NCBI GenBank assembly: GCA_036500225.1
Contig: DASYCJ010000058.1
Location: forward strand, 1-64,000
Length of the DNA: 64,000 bases
From: DASUBN01 sp036500225
GTDB taxonomy: Bacteria > Pseudomonadota > Gammaproteobacteria > Natronospirales > REEB76
Direction of reading: 5' to 3'
Part shown: positions 17,902-26,601 of the stretch, in pieces
Layout: each line of letters begins with the position of its first letter
Position numbering within the stretch: the first letter of the stretch is position 1
Notes under the pieces: generated by a model
What the model saw: only the letters and a program-made list of their open reading frames with translations
Database searches by the model: none
Told to the model about the DNA's origin: nothing
Translations under genes and position numbers: made by a program

Positions 17902-18062
17902 GCCCGCATCGCATCCTGAGTGGACTTCCGGAGGACGAAAAGCCCGGTCCGGAGGCGGAAAATGATACCGGAAAGGGGGGTGTCATACCATGCCGCGGCG
18001 CTTGCCGGCCCGCTTCAATCCGGTACAGTGGGGCACGTTTCACGCAGGGAAAAAGCCTCCAA

Positions 18063-19247
18063 GTGGCCAATATCCTCATGGCTTGGGAACTGGGCGCGGG
18101 CTATGGACACCTGGGTCCGTTACTGACGCTGGCCCGCCCGCTCAAGGCTGCGGGGCACACGGTCAGCTTCGTGGTGCGGGACGTGGTGGCCGCCGAGGCG
18201 ATACTCGCCGGCAGCGGTATCCCCTACTATCCGGCACCCGCCAACTTCTTGCCCTCCGGCGCGAGCACGCTCCACAGCTATCCCCAGATCCTGCTCAGCA
18301 CCGCGTTCAACGACGAAGCCGAGCTACGGGCGCGCCTGCGAGCGTGGCGATCCCTGTTCGCGGTCTTGAAGCCGGATGTGCTGGTGGCGGATCACGCTCC
18401 CACCGCGCTCCTAGCGGCACGCGGCGAGAGCATGCGCACGGTCATCACCGGTAATGGTTTCGTGGTGCCGCCGGATGCTTCGCCTCTGCCGGACCTGAGG
18501 GGATGGGCCCCTGCTGAACCCAAATCATTGGAAGACGCTGAAGCCCAGGCCCTGGAACGCATGAACCATGTGGCGAAAACACTCGGGATGCCGCCTCTGC
18601 TGCGTTTCGCAGACCTGTATGCAGGCGCCGCTCCTGCCCTGTTCACTTTCCACGAGCTGGATAACTACGCAGCGCTGCGCAAGGGCGCCGAGTACTGGGG
18701 TACGCTCCCGGGCCCCGGCGGCGCGTTGCCGCGCTGGCCCGAGGGCCCAGGCAAGCGGGTGTTCTTCTACGGTCAGCCTTTCGACAGCCTGCCGGAAGTG
18801 TTGCAGTCCCTGGCCACCGCCAGACACCGCAGTCTCATCTATATCCCCAAGCTCGCACCGGAATTGATGCGTCTCGCCAGCCCACAACTCGTCTTCGCCG
18901 ACGGCTTGCAGGACATGGCCACCGTGACCCGAGAATGCGACGCAGCGGTCATGACCAACGGCCACAGCACCGTCGCCGCCATGCTCATGGCAGGCAAGCC
19001 CATGGTGCTCCTGCCCCGGCACCTGGAGATGTTCCTCATCGCCCGCAGCATCGAGGAGCGCGGTGCCGGACTCTCGGCACCGGCCCTGAAGCGCGAGGGC
19101 ATCCTCGGAAAACTTGAGCGGGTACTCGGCGAACCACGCTTCGCTGAGAAGGCGCAGGCCGTGGCAGAACGGCATCGTGACTGGGATCCCATGAGTCCTG
19201 TACAAAATTTCACTGCGCTGGTGACGCGCCTGGCGGCGGAGCGCTGA
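18063..19247 (+). CDS. Glycosyltransferase, UDP-glycosyltransferase-like (first of a tandem pair)
   Basis: About 394 residues of GT-B fold, GT1/MGT-like. It begins at a GTG (VANILMAWELGAGYGHLGPL), aligned with the ATG start of its neighbour. The N-terminal acceptor domain carries the GHL motif and VLVADHAPTALLAARG. The donor domain has VMTNGHSTVAAMLMAGKPMV, the nucleotide-sugar loop with the HST in place of the HGG usual in the family, followed by LLPRHLEMFLIARSIEERGAG. No signal peptide, so cytoplasmic. The next gene is a paralogue one base downstream, and both precede a secreted DUF885 protein. Acceptor unknown; rhamnolipid-like or natural-product glycosylation are possibilities only. Confidence 0.75.
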   Translation: MANILMAWELGAGYGHLGPLLTLARPLKAAGHTVSFVVRDVVAAEAILAGSGIPYYPAPANFLPSGASTLHSYPQILLSTAFNDEAELRARLRAWRSLFAVLKPDVLVADHAPTALLAARGESMRTVITGNGFVVPPDASPLPDLRGWAPAEPKSLEDAEAQALERMNHVAKTLGMPPLLRFADLYAGAAPALFTFHELDNYAALRKGAEYWGTLPGPGGALPRWPEGPGKRVFFYGQPFDSLPEVLQSLATARHRSLIYIPKLAPELMRLASPQLVFADGLQDMATVTRECDAAVMTNGHSTVAAMLMAGKPMVLLPRHLEMFLIARSIEERGAGLSAPALKREGILGKLERVLGEPRFAEKAQAVAERHRDWDPMSPVQNFTALVTRLAAER

Positions 19248-19248
19248 C

Positions 19249-20439
19249 ATGGCGAACATCGTCATGTGCTGGGAACTGGGCGGCGACTTGGGTCACGTGG
19301 CGCGTATGAAACCCCTGGCGGAGGCCTTGCATGCGCGGGGCCATCGCGTGAGTTTCATCCTGCGCGAGTGCCTGCCGGCGGAACGGCTGCTGGATCCCGC
19401 GCGTTTCCCGTGGTTCCAGGCGCCCTTCCAGACTGAAGCCGTGCCGCAGCCCCTGGTGCCGACCCGCAGCTTCGCTGAAGTCATGCATAACACCGGTTTC
19501 CACGCCGCGGGCAATGCTACCGGCCGCCTGCGGGCTTGGCGCGCGCTGTATGCGCTGCTGGATGCGGACCTTCTAGTCTTCGACCACAGCCCCACTGCCA
19601 TGCTGGCGGCACGCGGACTCAATATCCCACGCCTCGTGCTCGGCACCGGTTTCGGCATCCCGCCTGCCGTCAATCCGTGGCCGTCCTTCGCCCCGGAAGA
19701 TTCGAGCCCTGACCTCGCTGCGACGGAGGGCCGCGTCACCGCCATCGCCAACGCGGCGTTAGTGAGCCTAGGTGATGCACCGCTCGCGCGCCTCGCGGAT
19801 ATCTACTCGGCGGAAGCCAGCGTATTCTTCACTTTCAAGGAACTGGATCATTACGCTGAGCGCGATGCAGGCGACTATTGGGGCGCCACCCAGCAGGATG
19901 CAGGCGTCGAACCGAGATGGCCGGAGATGCTGGGCCGGCGCGTGTTCGCCTACCTCAAACCGTTCAAGACGCTGCCGCAACTGCTCACGACCCTTCGGGA
20001 CGCGGGCCACCCCACGCTCGTCTATCTCGGTAAGGGCACGGAAGACGTCGCCAAACGATTCCAGGGCGGTAACCTCACCTTCTCGGACCGGCCGGTAGAC
20101 CTGCGCACTGCCATCGCGGCGGCCGAGGCCGTGATCTGCCACTCGGGCCATGGCACCATCAGCGCCGCGCTCCTGGCGGGCAAGCCGCTCTTACTGTTGC
20201 CGCTCAACATGGAACAGCGCATGCTTTCGACTCGGGTGATGCAGATGGGTGCGGGCCTCGCGGCTCCGGCCCTGATACCCGAGGGGATGCAGCAGAAGTT
20301 CCACAGGCTCATGGCGGAGCCCGCTTTCACGGCGGCAGCCCGGGGCTTCGCGGAACGTTATGCCGGTCTCAAGGTCGAAGAAATTCCAGAACGCTTCGCC
20401 GTGCTGGCGGAGAGATTGATCGCTTCGGAGGCTGTATGA
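19249..20439 (+). CDS. Glycosyltransferase, UDP-glycosyltransferase-like (second of a tandem pair)
   Basis: A 396-residue paralogue of the preceding gene. Shared landmarks are the start MANIVMCWELGGDLGHVARM, LVFDHSPTAMLAARGLNIPR, a PPAVNPWPSF segment, and the donor loop VICHSGHGTISAALLAGKPL followed by LLLPLNMEQRMLSTRVMQMG. The GHGT here is closer to the usual GT1 nucleotide-sugar motif than the GHST of its neighbour, so the two may differ in donor. It lies one base after the first copy and its stop overlaps the DUF885 start by four bases, so all three are probably co-translated. Confidence 0.75.
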   Translation: MANIVMCWELGGDLGHVARMKPLAEALHARGHRVSFILRECLPAERLLDPARFPWFQAPFQTEAVPQPLVPTRSFAEVMHNTGFHAAGNATGRLRAWRALYALLDADLLVFDHSPTAMLAARGLNIPRLVLGTGFGIPPAVNPWPSFAPEDSSPDLAATEGRVTAIANAALVSLGDAPLARLADIYSAEASVFFTFKELDHYAERDAGDYWGATQQDAGVEPRWPEMLGRRVFAYLKPFKTLPQLLTTLRDAGHPTLVYLGKGTEDVAKRFQGGNLTFSDRPVDLRTAIAAAEAVICHSGHGTISAALLAGKPLLLLPLNMEQRMLSTRVMQMGAGLAAPALIPEGMQQKFHRLMAEPAFTAAARGFAERYAGLKVEEIPERFAVLAERLIASEAV

Positions 20440-22307
20440 ATCTGCGCGACTACTCCCTGTCCATCCTCATCGCCGCCACCTTAAGCCTGCCGGCCCTGGC
20501 AGCAGGTGCCCCCGCAGCCGCGAGCGACCCGGCTCCGGCATCTGCGACGACGAACTCGGCCACGACTGCTCTGCACGCGCTGTTCGACCGGGAGTGGGAT
20601 CGCAATATGCGCGAGAACCCGCTGGAAGCCTCGGACCTTGGCGACTATCGGTTCAACGACAAATGGCCGGATGCCAGCATAGCTGCCATCCAGAAGTCCC
20701 ATGCCGCGGACCAGCAGGCCCTCGCCGATCTCTTGAAGATCGATCGCGACGCCCTGCCCCCTCAGGATCAAGTGAGCTACGACCTCTTCAAGTGGCAGAT
20801 CAACGACGGCAACGACTCCTACAGGTTCCATGAATACCTGTTCCCGCTGAACCAGCTGGGCGGTATCCAGACTGCCGGCGACATCGCCAGCCAGTCGCTG
20901 CGCTTCGAGACTCTCAAGGATTACCAGGACTGGCTCACGCGCCTCAAGACTTTCGGTCCGTATATGGATGAGACCATTGCCTTGATGCAACAGGGTGTCA
21001 CCGAGAAACGGGTACTGCCCAAGGTGGTGGCGGACCGCATCCCCCAGCAGATCGCCGATAACATCGTCGACGATCCCACTAAGAGTCCCTTCTACACGCC
21101 GTTCCTTAAGCAACCGGCCTTCATCGACTCCAAGACTTGGGGCGATATGCAGACCCAGGCCAAGGACAGCATCAGCAACGTCGAGATGCCGGCCTACAAG
21201 AAGCTCCAGGATTTCTTCAACAACACCTACGAGCCGAACGCACGCACCGCTCTCGCGGTGACCACCTTGCCGGACGGCCAGGCTTACTACGCCTATCTGG
21301 TGCGGCACTTCACCACTACCGATGAGACACCGCAGCAAGTGCACGACATCGGCGTGCAGAAGATGAAGGAGATTCACGCGCGCATGGTGCAGGTGATCAA
21401 GAGCAGCGGCTTCAAAGGCAGCTTCGCCGGCTTCTTGAAGTTCCTGCGCACTGATCCACGCTTCTACTACAAGAACCCGGATGACTTGCTTGAGGCCTAT
21501 CAGGCCCAAGCCAAGATGATCGATCCCCTGCTGGTGAAGGAATTCGGACACCTGCCCCGCATCCCGTGGGGCATCTCGGTGATCCCGGCGGATCAAGCGC
21601 CCAATACCTACCCCGCATATTCCGATCAGCCCTCGGCAGACGGCACCCGGCCCGCCTTCATGGCCGTGAACCTCTACAAGCCCGAGACCCGCCCCAAATA
21701 TGAGATACCGGTGCTCACCTGCCATGAAGGCCGGCCCGGCCATGCCCTGCAGTTGTCGCTGGCAATGGAGATGAAGGACCTGCCCAACTTCCGCCGCTTC
21801 GGTTACTACAACGTGTACGGCGAGGGCTGGGCCCTGTACTCCGAGACACTGTGCGACGAGATGGGCGTGTACAACGACCCCAAGACCGGCAAGCCCGATC
21901 CCTACAAGGAATTCGGCATGCTTTCCTACCAGATGTGGCGCGCGGTGCGCCTGGTGGTGGACACCGGCATCCACCAATACGGAATGACCCGCGAGCAGGC
22001 GGTGCAGATGTTCAAAGACAACACCGCCCTCACGGATCAGAACATCGGCACCGAGGTGGACCGTTACATCGCCTGGCCAGGTCAGGCCCTCTCCTACATG
22101 ACCGGTGAGATCAAGATCCAGGAACTGCGCAAACGCGCCGAAGACAAGCTGGGAGCGAAGTTCGACCGGCGTGCCTTCCATGACGTGATCCTGGAGAACG
22201 GCACCGTACCCTTGAGCGTGCTGGAGAGCATCGTCAACGATTGGATCGCCTCCCAACAGAAGCCGGTCTCAGGCCTGGTAGGGCGCGCACCCGGGATCAG
22301 AGGCTGA
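20436..22307 (+). CDS. Secreted DUF885 family protein, predicted metallopeptidase-like
   Basis: A 623-residue protein with a cleavable-type signal peptide (LSILIAATLSLPALAAGA). The body follows the DUF885 pattern: NPLEASDLGDYRFNDKWPD near residue 60, and the putative zinc site TCHEGRPGHALQLS, an HExxPGH variant, followed by YGEGWALYSETLCDEMG, where the Glu could complete the metal site. DUF885 proteins are abundant in Xanthomonadales and are thought to be peptidases of an M3-like fold, but substrates are unknown. The start overlaps the second glycosyltransferase (ATGA). It is convergent with nadA. Confidence 0.82.
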   Translation: MNLRDYSLSILIAATLSLPALAAGAPAAASDPAPASATTNSATTALHALFDREWDRNMRENPLEASDLGDYRFNDKWPDASIAAIQKSHAADQQALADLLKIDRDALPPQDQVSYDLFKWQINDGNDSYRFHEYLFPLNQLGGIQTAGDIASQSLRFETLKDYQDWLTRLKTFGPYMDETIALMQQGVTEKRVLPKVVADRIPQQIADNIVDDPTKSPFYTPFLKQPAFIDSKTWGDMQTQAKDSISNVEMPAYKKLQDFFNNTYEPNARTALAVTTLPDGQAYYAYLVRHFTTTDETPQQVHDIGVQKMKEIHARMVQVIKSSGFKGSFAGFLKFLRTDPRFYYKNPDDLLEAYQAQAKMIDPLLVKEFGHLPRIPWGISVIPADQAPNTYPAYSDQPSADGTRPAFMAVNLYKPETRPKYEIPVLTCHEGRPGHALQLSLAMEMKDLPNFRRFGYYNVYGEGWALYSETLCDEMGVYNDPKTGKPDPYKEFGMLSYQMWRAVRLVVDTGIHQYGMTREQAVQMFKDNTALTDQNIGTEVDRYIAWPGQALSYMTGEIKIQELRKRAEDKLGAKFDRRAFHDVILENGTVPLSVLESIVNDWIASQQKPVSGLVGRAPGIRG

Positions 22308-22310
22308 GAA

Positions 22311-22454
22311 CTAGTCGCCGAAGAACTGGCGGAGGTCAGCGCCCATCTGTTGCAGGTCCTGGCTGAAGTATCCATTCAACCTGGCTCCCCCATCGACTAG
22401 CCAAGTCTGGCGCGCTTGCTCGATGCTCAGGGAAGCGGTTTGGTGTGCCGCGTC
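22311..22454 (-). other. In-frame coding-like stretch after the nadA stop
   Basis: Directly after the nadA TGA the same reading frame stays open for 47 more codons to a TAG. It reads DAAHQTASLSIEQARQTWLV, then LNGYFSQDLQQMGADLRQFF. It looks like helical protein rather than noise, with about two thirds of codons ending in G or C. No ATG, GTG or good TTG start exists before it except a late ATG. Possible readings are stop-codon readthrough, a decayed C-terminal extension, or chance. No terminator hairpin was noticed here. Confidence 0.35.
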
Positions 22455-23555
22455 TCAAGCGGGTGTATCCAACATCCTTTCGAGCGCGAGGCGCGCCTGG
22501 CCCGCATCCGGCTCCGGCACTGTGATGTGATTCACCACGTTGCCTTCCGCCAGGTTCTCCAGAGTCCAGGCGAAATGTTGCGGATCGATGCGGAACATCG
22601 TCGAACACATGCACACCATTGGCGACATAAAGTGCACGTTCACGCTCTTGCTCTTCATCTCCTCATGCAGGCGGTTCACTAGGTTGAGTTCGGTGCCCAC
22701 CAGCCAGCGGCTGCCCACTTCAGCCTTATGCACGGTATCGAGGATATATTCCGTGGAACCCACGTAGTCCGATTTCAGGCACACCTCGAAGGCGCTCTCC
22801 GGATGGCAGATGACCTTGGCCGTAGGATATTTGGCGCGGAAGGCATCAATGTGGTCCGGGCGGAACATCTGGTGCACCGAGCAGTGGCCATTCCACAACA
22901 GCACCTTGGCCTTATGGATCTGCTCAGGCGTGAGCCCGCCCATGGGCTTGTGGAAATCCCAGACCGCCATCTCGTCCAGAGGGATGCCGAGCTTGTGCCC
23001 GGTCCAACGGCCGAGGTGCTGGTCCGGGAAGAACAGCACTTTCTCGCGGCGTTCGAAGGCCCACTTCAGGATGCCCGGGGCATTGGTGCTGGTGCAGACG
23101 ATGCCACCATGTCGGCCGCAGAAAGCTTTCAGGTCCGCTGCTGAATTGATGTATGTGATCGGCGTGATCTGTTCGTCGGGCTTCAGCACTGACGCGAGTT
23201 CGCGCCAGGCGGTCTCGACTTTGGCGAGGTTGGCCATGTCTGCCATGGAACAGCCGGCGGCCAGATCCGGCAGGATCACCTGCTGGCTGGGCTTGGAGAG
23301 TACATCCGCTACTTCTGCCATGAAATGTACGCCGCAGAACACGATGTACTCCGCATCGCACTCCGCGGCGAGTCGCGCGAGCTTGAGGGAATCACCGGTC
23401 TTGTCGGCATGCTTATACACTTCGGCACGCTGGTAGTGATGGCCGAGGATGATCAGGCGCTTGCCGAGACGCGCCTTAGCGGCGCGGATGCGCGCGTCGC
23501 AGCTCTGGTCGTCTAGTTCGGAATAGAAGTCGTAAGCGAGTGCAGGGACGGCCAT
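22455..23555 (-). CDS. nadA: Quinolinate synthase A
   Basis: A 366-residue 4Fe-4S enzyme that condenses iminoaspartate with dihydroxyacetone phosphate to quinolinate in NAD synthesis. Motifs are IILGHHYQRAEVYKHAD, YIVFCGVHFMAEVADVL (first cluster cysteine), CHPESAFEVCLKSD, GTELNLVNRLHEEM and PMVCMCSTMFRIDPQHFA, which carries the C-terminal cysteine pair. GGIVCTSTNAPGILKW supplies another conserved cysteine. nadB is not nearby; nadE lies elsewhere in the window. The frame stays open after the TGA (see separate entry). Start at MAVPALAYDFYSELDD. Confidence 0.95.
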   Translation of the reverse strand: MAVPALAYDFYSELDDQSCDARIRAAKARLGKRLIILGHHYQRAEVYKHADKTGDSLKLARLAAECDAEYIVFCGVHFMAEVADVLSKPSQQVILPDLAAGCSMADMANLAKVETAWRELASVLKPDEQITPITYINSAADLKAFCGRHGGIVCTSTNAPGILKWAFERREKVLFFPDQHLGRWTGHKLGIPLDEMAVWDFHKPMGGLTPEQIHKAKVLLWNGHCSVHQMFRPDHIDAFRAKYPTAKVICHPESAFEVCLKSDYVGSTEYILDTVHKAEVGSRWLVGTELNLVNRLHEEMKSKSVNVHFMSPMVCMCSTMFRIDPQHFAWTLENLAEGNVVNHITVPEPDAGQARLALERMLDTPA

Positions 23556-23600
23556 GCAGGCCTCTGTGACAGCCGGGTAGCCGGCGGATAGGTGGATATT

Positions 23601-24047
23601 TTACACCTGGAGGCGGGCGGGCAATAAGGCAAGGATGGCGGCTTTATCCGTGGCTGAGCCGGCCGCTTCCGCTGCCTGTTCACGGGGTAACCAACGGTAT
23701 TCCAGGTGCTCGTCTGACAGACTTATGTCGCAAATAGCCGGCAGCGCAAGATGGAACACGTATTCGGTGTTCTCCTGTACCTCGGGCGCGTACTTATGCC
23801 GCCAGGCCGGATGGATGGGATAGCGGTTGATGAATCCACCATCCACCAGACCTGCGTCGCCCAGGAGCCCCGTCTCCTCCCGCAGTTCCCGCAGCGCCGC
23901 CTTGATGGGCGTCTCGCCGGGATTGAGGCTACCGGTGACGGATTGCCAGAAACCTGCTGGTTCCTTGCGCAGCAAACGTAGTACCTGGCTGTCGTCCGTG
24001 TGGACGACGACCAGTACCGACTCAGATCTTTTGAACTGGTTACTCAG
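23601..24047 (-). CDS. nudB: Dihydroneopterin triphosphate pyrophosphatase (NudB-like Nudix), CTG start proposed
   Basis: A Nudix hydrolase of about 148 residues. The Nudix box is GETPIKAALRELREETGLLG, preceded by AGFWQSVTGSLNPGE. E. coli NudB begins with a short leader then a VSILVVIY-like strand; here the equivalent SESVLVVVHTDDSQVL lies upstream of any ATG, GTG or convincing TTG. The open frame reaches back to a CTG that overlaps the aspS stop in the form CTGA, imitating the ATGA couplings used throughout this window. A TTG at 23975 would cut off the first strand and is less likely. NudB acts in folate synthesis and is commonly found next to aspS. Confidence 0.8.
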   Translation of the reverse strand: MSNQFKRSESVLVVVHTDDSQVLRLLRKEPAGFWQSVTGSLNPGETPIKAALRELREETGLLGDAGLVDGGFINRYPIHPAWRHKYAPEVQENTEYVFHLALPAICDISLSDEHLEYRWLPREQAAEAAGSATDKAAILALLPARLQV

Positions 24048-25831
24048 GAAGGTTTCGGTTCCGTGACCGGTAGCTTCACGCGCACGTGCAGTTCCTTCAG
24101 CTGATCGTCGCTGGCGGGTGCCGGCGCATCCGTGAGCGGATCCCAGGCAGTCTGGGTCTTGGGGAAAGCGATGACCTCACGGATGTTCGGCGCACCCACC
24201 ATGAGCATCACCAGCCGGTCGATGCCGAAGGCGATGCCGCCGTGGGGCGGACAACCGGACTTCAAGGCGTCCAGCAGGAAGCCGAACTTCTGGCGGGCAT
24301 CCTCGTCGCTGATGCCCAGCATGCGGAACACTGCCGCCTGCATGTCCTGATTGTGGATACGGATGGAGCCGCCCCCCAGCTCGGTGCCGTTCAAGACCAT
24401 GTCGTAGGCGCGGGAGCGGATGCCACCCGGATCGGCAGCCAGGGCCACCGGATCGTCCACCCGCGGCGCGGTGAAGGGGTGATGCAGGAACACCCAGCGC
24501 TTGTCCTTCTCATCCCACTCGAAGGCCGGGAACTCCACTACCCACAACGGGGCCCAGGCACCCTGTACCAGCTTGCGGTCGTGGCCCAGCTTCAGGCGCA
24601 GCGCACCCAGGGCGTCTGCCACCACTCGCGCCTTGTCGGCGCCGAAGAAGATCAGGTCACCGTTCTCAGCGCCGGTACGCTTCAGGATGCCGGCGATAGC
24701 TTCGTCGGACAGGAACTTCACGATGGGCGACTGCAGGCCTTCCTTGCCCTTGGCAGTGTCGTTCACCTTTATATAAGCAAGACCCTTGGCGCCATAGCGC
24801 GCCACATAGGCGGTGCAATCGTCGATCTCGCTGCGGGGCATCTCGCCGCCCTTGGGCAGACGCAGGGCCGTGACGCGGCCGGCCGGGTCGTTGGCGGGGC
24901 CGGCGAAGACCTTGAAGTCGCAGGTCTTCACGAGATCCGCCACGTCGACCAGCTCCAGCGGGATACGCAGGTCCGGCTTATCGGAACCATAGCGACGCAT
25001 GGCCTCGTCGTAGCTCATGCGCGGGAAGGGATTGGGCAAGTCGATGTCCAGCACCTTCTTGAAGGTGTGGCGGATCATGCCTTCCATGATGTCGGTGATC
25101 TGCTGCTCGTCGAGGAATGAGGTCTCGACGTCCAGCTGGGTGAATTCCGGCTGGCGGTCGGCACGTAGGTCCTCGTCTCGGAAGCAACGCGCCACCTGGT
25201 AGTAGCGGTCGAAGCCGGACATCATGAACAGCTGCTTGAAGATTTGCGGCGACTGAGGCAGCGCGAAGAAGCGGCCCGGATGGGTGCGGCTCGGCACCAG
25301 GTAGTCGCGAGCGCCTTCCGGCGTCGGCTTGGTGAGAATCGGCGTCTCGAGGTCGATGAAGCCGTGCTCGTCCAGGTAGTTGCGCAGGGTACTGACGATC
25401 TTGTGGCGCAGGCGCAGGCGCTGCTGCATCACCGGGCGGCGCAGGTCCACGTAGCGGAACTGCAGGCGGCGCTCTTCGTTGACACCCTCCTCGTCCAGCA
25501 TGAAGGGCGGTGTCTCGGCACTATTCAGGAGCTGTAACTCGGTGGCGAGCATCTCCACCTTGCCGCTCGGCAGGTTGGCATTCTCGGTGCCGGCCGGGCG
25601 CTTGCGCACCTTCCCCTTCACGCTTACCACGAACTCGCTGCGCAGACGCTCAGCCTCGGCGAATACCGCGGCACGGTCCGGATCGAACACCACCTGCACC
25701 AGGCCTTCGCGGTCGCGCAGGTCGATGAACAGTACCCCGCCATGGTCGCGGCGCCGGTGCACCCAACCAGCGAGTTGGACTTCTTTATCGAGGAGAGTTT
25801 CGTTGACCTGGCCGCAATAATGGCTACGCAT
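24044..25831 (-). CDS. aspS: Aspartyl-tRNA synthetase, predicted non-discriminating
   Basis: A 595-residue class IIb synthetase. An N-terminal OB-fold anticodon domain (LAGWVHRRRDHGGVLFIDLR) is followed by the catalytic domain with motif 2 (FRDEDLRADRQPEFTQLD), the bacterial GAD insert domain, and motif 3 (GIAFGIDRLVMLMVGAPNIR). H30 and G81 are the residue types reported for aspartyl-tRNA synthetases that also charge tRNA-Asn (Pseudomonas H31/G83), whereas strictly tRNA-Asp-specific enzymes have Leu and Lys there. That would imply a GatCAB pathway in this organism. Stop overlaps the proposed nudB start. Confidence 0.96.
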   Translation of the reverse strand: MRSHYCGQVNETLLDKEVQLAGWVHRRRDHGGVLFIDLRDREGLVQVVFDPDRAAVFAEAERLRSEFVVSVKGKVRKRPAGTENANLPSGKVEMLATELQLLNSAETPPFMLDEEGVNEERRLQFRYVDLRRPVMQQRLRLRHKIVSTLRNYLDEHGFIDLETPILTKPTPEGARDYLVPSRTHPGRFFALPQSPQIFKQLFMMSGFDRYYQVARCFRDEDLRADRQPEFTQLDVETSFLDEQQITDIMEGMIRHTFKKVLDIDLPNPFPRMSYDEAMRRYGSDKPDLRIPLELVDVADLVKTCDFKVFAGPANDPAGRVTALRLPKGGEMPRSEIDDCTAYVARYGAKGLAYIKVNDTAKGKEGLQSPIVKFLSDEAIAGILKRTGAENGDLIFFGADKARVVADALGALRLKLGHDRKLVQGAWAPLWVVEFPAFEWDEKDKRWVFLHHPFTAPRVDDPVALAADPGGIRSRAYDMVLNGTELGGGSIRIHNQDMQAAVFRMLGISDEDARQKFGFLLDALKSGCPPHGGIAFGIDRLVMLMVGAPNIREVIAFPKTQTAWDPLTDAPAPASDDQLKELHVRVKLPVTEPKPS

Positions 25832-25887
25832 GGAACTGCTCGGTATTCAGTAGGTTAGAGGCAAAACCCGTTTTCGGGCCGGGAATG

Positions 25888-26601
25888 TTACGGGCGCCTA
25901 GGCGGCTGCGCAAGCTCAGGCAGGGTATCTCCGCCGGTCGTCTCGCGGGGTGACACAGGCCGGGGCCAGGGCGGCACGATCACCCCCAGGGAGATGATCA
26001 TCTTGAGGGCTTCATCGACGGTCATCTCCAGCTCGATCATGTCGTCCTGGGGAACCAGGAGCAGGAAGCCGGAAGTGGGATTGGGCGTGGTGGGCACGAA
26101 CACACTCACCATGTGCTCCGGCAGGCGGGCGTTCAGCTCGCCCAGGCTCTCGCCGGTCTGGAAGGCCAGGCTCCATGTGTCCTTGTTGGGGTAGCGGATC
26201 AACACCACCTTGCGGAAGGAGTTGCCCTTATTAGAGAACATGGTGTCGGAGATCTGCTTGGCGGCGGAATATACCGAGCGCACCAGCGGGATGTGCTCCA
26301 GGAGCTCCGCACCCAGGCCCAGTAGCGTGCGGCCCAGGTAGTTGCTGGCCACGAAACCCGTGAGCAGCAGCAGCGCCACCACCATGATCACGCCCAGGCC
26401 GGGGATGTTGAAGCCCACCAGGTTGGACGGCTGCCAAGCATGGGGCAACAAAATCACTGCCCTGTCCATGAAGTCGATGAAGAACTTGAAGACGAAGATG
26501 GTGACGCCGAGCGGTATCCAGATCACGAGGCCTGTGAACAGATAGCGGCGCAGACGCGCCATTGCCGGGCGCTTGCCCGAGGGGGTCTGGACTTCAGTCA
26601 T
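25888..26601 (-). CDS. DUF502 inner-membrane protein
   Basis: A 237-residue membrane protein of the DUF502 family. It has two N-terminal hydrophobic segments (LFTGLVIWIPLGVTIFVFKF; PGLGVIMVVALLLLTGFVAS), then the family core LGRTLLGLGAELLEHIPLVR and SVYSAAKQISDTMF, then a soluble C-terminal half with VFVPTTPNPTSGFLLLVPQD. The function is not established; homologues in plants (COV1) affect vascular patterning. It lies upstream of aspS and overlaps the FmdB-like gene by four bases. Proline-rich tail. Confidence 0.85.
   Translation of the reverse strand: MTEVQTPSGKRPAMARLRRYLFTGLVIWIPLGVTIFVFKFFIDFMDRAVILLPHAWQPSNLVGFNIPGLGVIMVVALLLLTGFVASNYLGRTLLGLGAELLEHIPLVRSVYSAAKQISDTMFSNKGNSFRKVVLIRYPNKDTWSLAFQTGESLGELNARLPEHMVSVFVPTTPNPTSGFLLLVPQDDMIELEMTVDEALKMIISLGVIVPPWPRPVSPRETTGGDTLPELAQPPRRP

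Noticed and set aside
17850..18062. Glycine riboswitch upstream of gcvT
   Set aside because: The leader has an attenuator-like hairpin and one ACTCAGG-like segment, but the ACCGAAGG-type core and second aptamer of the glycine riboswitch are absent on the minus strand.
20481..22256. 591-codon open frame on the minus strand across the DUF885 gene
   Set aside because: It is antisense to a well-supported secreted protein, is a product of GC-rich codon bias, and its translation (many Gly, His and Val runs) matches no family.
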